This document shows positions 59,700 through 64,000 of a stretch of DNA of 64,000 bases, piece after piece; position 1 is the stretch's first letter, and each line of letters starts with the position of its first letter. This stretch comes from Anagrus nilaparvatae (Eukaryota; Arthropoda; Insecta; Hymenoptera; Mymaridae), in assembly GCA_022575985.1 (NCBI GenBank), contig JAKSXM010000246.1, positions 12,790,001 through 12,854,000 of the forward strand. The letters are read 5' to 3'. The notes beneath the pieces were generated by a model that searched no databases, was not told the DNA's origin, and saw only the letters and a list, made by a program, of their open reading frames with translations. Position numbers and translations under genes: made by a program.

Positions 59700-60555
59700 T
59701 TTAACATTATGAAGAAAAAAAATTTAATTTATTGAAAATTGGAGACAATGAAGAAAATTTTGCATTTTTTAAATTTTTGTATATGGGTGGTTCCAGTACT
59801 TTTCATACAGATTACTCATGTCGCCAATTGAGCTCAAATTTTAGGGTACAGTTTGGGGTAATAAAAAAGTCACCCAGCCAAATTTTTAGCCCTCTAACAT
59901 CTCATGGGGCCGAAATATGGCCGTTTAAAGGTTCAAAAATAGCCTGAATTGCCCCATTTTCAAAATTACGCCATTCCGTTGAATTTACTTCAAATTTCAT
60001 CTTATTGGTCGCATTCGAACCGGTAAAAGGTCTACATTATGTGAAAAAAATTTTAGCTGATTTCAAGGCGTCATTTTCTTTGGCATTGATAAACGTAAAA
60101 TGAATATTATTAAAAAAGCTGATTTTTAAAATAATATCGTGGTTTAAGATCAACTCTAAAATACTTCTTGTTGGTTGCATTTTTTTTGTTTACTCAAGAC
60201 CTTTCAAATACAAAAATCGGTGGATTTAAACCAGAGATATTTTGATTTTAGTGGCGGCTGTTTTTGAAAAATGCGTTTTTTTTTTACATTTTTCGCCACC
60301 TGGAATTTTTTTCTAAGTGTTTAAAATGTCTGGAACTTTCAGGAAAATAAGTTTAATGTGCACTACAAATTTCATAAAAAATTTCTTTGCTTATTTGCCT
60401 TTATAGCCCTTTTTCGACTCATCCAAATTCAACCTTTCCATTTACCGGAATTTTCCATTTTCCGAGTTTTCCTGTAATCTAATGAAAATTCTGACTCGAT
60501 TTTTGGATTCCTTGGAAAATTTTACCATAGACCCTCTTTTTTGAGTAATTTTGAA
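59700..60555. other. Non-coding stretch, possibly an old repeat
   Basis: Moderately GC-balanced A/T-rich DNA with 'ggggccgaaatatggccg' near 59908 and 'gattttagtggcggctg' near 60244. No coherent protein in any frame. Confidence 0.4.
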
Positions 60556-60722
60556 CATCTCTGTGACGCTGTATAAAAAAAAGAAAAAGGTATTTGCATA
60601 AAAATAAAAAAAAATTGAAATTGATAAAATTAAAATTTTTTTTTTTTGTCAATTTTATAAATTTCAATTTATTTTTATTTTTTAGAAAATTCTTTTTTCT
60701 TTTTTTTATATAGCATCACAGG
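60556..60722. repeat. Palindromic MITE-like repeat
   Basis: 'ctgtgacgctgtataaaaaa' at the left is matched, with gaps, by 'ttttttatatagcatcacag' at the right. The arms fold around 60640. A GC-rich patch with many CG dinucleotides follows at 60740-60815. 60820-61240 is featureless. Confidence 0.6.
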
Positions 60723-61239
60723 AGCTCGATTCAGAAATTTCGTCGCGTAAACCGTATGAGTTATACGCGGGTGCGTGGCGCACACGTCACTTGCGCGCGT
60801 TTAATTTTGTGCTTGACTTAAATAGGTTAAGTTAAAAAAAATATTAAAATAAAATAAAATTTGGAAAGAAAGTGTAGAAATATTAATGTAAAAGATAATG
60901 GAGGATTAAAAAAAATATTTATTTTAAAAATTAATTTATTTATTTTAAAATTTAAACTAAATATTGTTTATTTAAAATATTTAAATTATTGAAAAGATTC
61001 AGATTATTCTTTCAAAAAATAAATTAGAAGGCCTGTAAAAATAATATTTTAGAAGAAGAAATAAATTATCTTGTTCTAATTATAAAAAAATTAATTAATT
61101 AATCATTGGCTATTATTGCTTATTATAGTCTCTTTCACCTACTATAAATTAGCATTTGGTCTTTGCTCCCCAGAGTACATAATTATACCAGCAAAAAAAA
61201 ATAAAGTTACACTAAAAGTAGTACTAGTACTCTAGTCAA

Positions 61240-61570
61240 ATCACGGGGGGGAGGGGGTGGTATTGTTTGTGGCCGCCACCATATTTGGTCTACTATAGGT
61301 TTTTTGAGTCGTTGAACACGAAAATCGGGGTCTTTTCTATGAGAAATTGGGGCTTGACCCTTAAATTAGCCAAAATACCCCTAAAATGGGTGTTTTTGCA
61401 ACTTTTGCTCTAGCCCTCCAAGATTTGGTCTAATAAGGGTTTTTGGGGTCGCTGATAACGAATATTGAAGTTATAATTATTAAAAATTACCCCTTCACCC
61501 TTAAATTGGCCAAAATTACCCCTAAAATGGGTGTTTTCGCTACTTTCGCTCTAGAAACAACTGTGTTAAA
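61240..61570. repeat. Dispersed 'gggtgttttt' repeat
   Basis: Two sub-repeats of about 120 bp carry 'ccccttaaattagccaaaat' or 'cacccttaaattggccaaaa' followed by 'acccctaaaatgggtgtttt'. They are related to the repeat at 29390. An open frame at 61443-61646 crosses its boundary and is not a gene. Confidence 0.55.
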
Positions 61571-61849
61571 ACCAAACCCTAAAACCTTATTTTCTCAAAA
61601 TTTGAATTTCTTAAATCAACAAATATTGAATGAATTTCATAAATAATATAATCTTTTATTACAAAAAAGTATTCTTAAATTTTTTCATCGTTTACTTGGG
61701 AATTCATAGTAATAACTTAAGTAATTAAAAGTATGACTAAGTTTTTATCAATTATTATATCTTATCAAAAATAAATTTTACTTTAAACTTACCCATTAAA
61801 AACCTCAGTATTGTATTTTGTAGAACAGTCAGTATTTTTAAAAAATAAT

Positions 61850-62444
61850 ATGCTGCTAGCTGAAATATTCTTAACTTAAATGTTTATATTATTTATTAAA
61901 TTAAATAACACTCCAGTTTTTGGTAGCTCAAGAAAAACAGAAAATTGTTAATAAATATAAACGTTTATTAGAAAAAATTCATAATCGTAAATTGTTTTAT
62001 TCTTTCAACGATTTTAACAAGCCATTTTTATATGCTTATTGTACAACTGATAGGAATGAAGATTGCAAATTATCATCGTTAAAAAATTTTCATTTTAAAA
62101 ATGATTTAAATTCAAGTCAATCATGTGTTGTAAGTATAAAACAAAAATAGGAAAGCTAGTCTTTCGAAACGTCAATGAAATAAAGATAACATTTCATCAA
62201 AAAATTGTTCCATTCTGATCGTTATATTTTTATTTAACATTCTTATTTTGTATAAATAAGAAAATAATAAAAAAATAATTTCTACATTAAAAAATACTTT
62301 ACTAAAAAAAACTGAATTCAAATTTTTAGGGTCTAATTATTTCATTCTGGCAACGTATCCAAAAAATAATTGAATATTTTCATTCATAAAACACTATTTA
62401 AATATTGTAATATTTGACATGAATTCATCAGAGTGTAAGTTTTA
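61850..62444 (+). pseudogene. Broken secreted-protein gene, family B copy 2
   Basis: It is the same gene as at 34833. The signal peptide MLLAEIFLT is cut by a TAA, and the reading frame shifts near 61940. An open stretch then encodes NRKLFYSFNDFNKPFLYAYC and the paired cysteines (to about 62149). At 62151-62310 it is interrupted by an insert of about 160 bp with a hammerhead-like hairpin. After the insert the gene continues (from about 62311) with sequence matching 35159-35280. 61585-61849 upstream is shared with the first copy. Confidence 0.65.
62151..62310 (+). mobile_element. Insert with hammerhead-like hairpin, relative of 49660-49875
   Basis: Comparison with the paralogue at 34833 shows this segment is inserted. 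It begins with the stem GAAAG / CTTTC (62151-62165) and GAAACGTC and continues with 'attgttccattctgatcgtt', as in the palindrome at 49660. I infer a PLE-derived terminal fragment or a small independent retroelement. Confidence 0.5.
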
Positions 62445-62499
62445 ATAGTACATTACATAATTAGGGGTGAAATGGACTTAGAATATTTATCGATTTAGG

Positions 62500-62618
62500 G
62501 ACTTTTGGTGCAGAAGTATCTTGGGATCTTTGGTGCAGAAGTACACAGGGACCTTTGGTGTAGAAGTCCCTAGGGACCTTTGGTGCAGAACTACCTAGGG
62601 ACCATTGGTGCAGAATTT
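62500..62618. repeat. 25 bp tandem repeat, about five copies
   Basis: The unit 'ctttggtgcagaagtaccta' plus 'gggac' repeats about five times with a few changes. No coding frame is visible across it. 62620-62930 is plain A/T-rich. Confidence 0.75.
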
Positions 62619-62934
62619 TTAAAGAATGTATTGTAAAAATGAATAAAAAATAAATTCATATTATTTAAAAAACAATAATAATTTGAAAATTTAATTAATT
62701 TTAAATATTTATTTATTTCTATTAATCGCCCAAATATTTTCTAAGTATATATATATTATTATTTTTGATTTTATTGACCTGGGCATAATTGTTAAATGAA
62801 TCATATTAAATTAAATTGTCCTATCTTAATATGTGTATGTTTTTAAATAACATCCCTTTTTTTATTAAGACATATCAAGTGGCAATATTATATAATTTTT
62901 AAATTCATTTAATAGTATATTTTTACCCATGGCC

Positions 62935-63125
62935 ACAAAAGTAAAGAATGGCCCAAACCGTACGTAAATTACCGTCCGAGGCGAAGCCGAGGATGGTAAA
63001 CTGCGATTTGGGGCATCCTTTTTTTGTGGCCAAGGACAAAACATAATTTTTCTTGCTCAGTGTCGAGAAAATGCGTTTTTTCGAATAGCGCAGCGGCCAG
63101 AAAACACGCACTTTCTGGACACTAA
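62935..63125. repeat. Double-hairpin element, copy 2
   Basis: It shares AAAGAATGGCCCAAA, 'gaggcgaagccgaggatggt' and the second hairpin ('gagaaaatgcgtttttt' to 'cgcactttctgg') with copy 1 at 3975-4180. GC content contrasts with the flanks. Confidence 0.6.
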
Positions 63126-64000
63126 CAAGAAAAAATTATTTTTCAAAAATACTATTAATGTAGGTACAGAAGGTACCTGCAGCGTTTCGATCAACACCAA
63201 CTTATAGATCTCCTTAGTGCGGCTGAGTGTGTTGGTGTGTGCCACAGACGCTGGTGTATTACGTCTTTAATTTTTCTTATATAGAGAACAAATGCCTATT
63301 TTATTGCGAGACATTATAGCCATTTGTTCCTTATATTATATGAAATGGATGGAATGACCGGCTGTTCAACAAATAAAATTAAATTTTTCACTATTCTCTT
63401 TATCAAGCATATTGAATAAAGGTATTGAATATATCAACTTCAGGGTCAACTTTGTAAAGAATGGTTGTTAGTGAAAATTCAGGAAGATCCGTGTTAATGA
63501 ATCCAACTATACCAAGGTTTATAGACACCTGTTTTACATTTTCATGCCTGAAAATAAAAATAAAAATTGTTAATTTAATGGAAAAACTGGAAAATTATAT
63601 ATCCACTAAAAGCTTTGTAAAAATCTCAAAAAATATAAAACTTTTCTGTAAAAGTAAATTTTGACTTTTTATAGTTTATGAAATGTGTTTTAAAAAACCT
63701 AATAACTGGTTTAAGTATTCACACAACCAAAGATCATGGAACATGTTCACTTGTAATAGTTTTAACGTATACTTCCTAATTATTATAAATCCTAAGTCAA
63801 TAAACCTAAAGTATTCTAAGTTCTTGTTCTTATTAGGCCCTGATCAGACCCTGACTCCCTCTTCAAATTATTCTAAGTCACTAAATCGAAAATATTCGAA
63901 GTACCTCCCCCCCCCTAAAATTGTCACTTTTTAACCCCCCCCCCCCTAAAAACGTCAATTTTTCACCCCCCCCCCCTGCCGAGCCGAACTTTTTAAAATA
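63126..64000. other. End region with C tracts, no recognised gene
   Basis: 63170-63245 is a GC-rich patch with 'ggtacctgcagcgtttcgat'. Poly-C runs lie near 63906-63918, 63935-63949 and 63966-63977 in a diverged tandem repeat ('cccctaaaattgtcactttt', 'cccctaaaaacgtcaatttt'). Short open frames show no recognisable domain. Confidence 0.4.

Noticed and set aside
1..64000. CRISPR arrays or prokaryotic operons
   Set aside because: Repeats are transposon-type or minisatellites; genes have introns; no regularly spaced direct repeats with unique spacers.

Overview
The window is eukaryotic, very AT-rich and full of repeats. Short exons with GT..AG introns, insect-type secreted protein genes, Penelope-like elements (PLEs), LINEs, a Helitron remnant and many terminal-inverted-repeat (TIR) elements fit an insect nuclear genome. 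The base composition and small secreted-protein genes would suit an AT-rich hymenopteran such as a braconid parasitoid, but nothing here proves the species. There are no operons, CRISPR arrays or prokaryotic signals.

Layout. 0-1.5 kb: a short kinesin-light-chain-like gene that keeps the coiled coil and lacks the TPR half. 1.5-33.7 kb: an accessory region built from repeated blocks. Each block has several recurring segments followed by a copy of a four-exon gene for a small secreted four-cysteine protein. Three copies are on the minus strand (6.3-7.7, 17.1-18.5 and 27.3-29.3 kb) and one is on the plus strand (32.0-33.7 kb). Copies 1 and 2 are close duplicates even in introns and share a TATA box; copies 3 and 4 are more diverged. 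Nested in the blocks are TIR elements, five of which in the window have a visible TTAA target duplication, plus a PIF/Harbinger-like element, a CACGG-ended element, a decayed LINE (12.7-14.3 kb), a Helitron remnant with an RPA-like OB fold (21.1-22.2 kb) and a PLE with RT and GIY-YIG domains (22.3-23.9 kb). A hammerhead-ribozyme-like core lies about 600 bp downstream of the PLE.

34-50 kb: decayed sequence. It holds a broken secreted-protein gene (34.8 kb), PLE and LINE relics, a triplicated repeat of about 467 bp, and a PLE fragment enclosed by inverted arms of about 930 bp (46.3-49.1 kb). 50.6-56.5 kb: the best complete gene, seven coding exons for a secreted protein of about 640 residues that resembles the insect DUF4803 group. 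Its first intron contains a 1.1 kb TIR element. 56.7-64 kb: a PLE relic, two more broken secreted-protein genes (58.5 and 61.9 kb), a second copy of a double-hairpin repeat, and short tandem repeats.

No pathway links these genes. The strongest biological theme is birth and death of lineage-specific secreted-protein genes in a transposon-rich locus. All gene models are read by eye; splice sites were chosen from GT/AG signals, reading-frame continuity and comparison between copies. Homology calls come from recognised motifs, not from a search.
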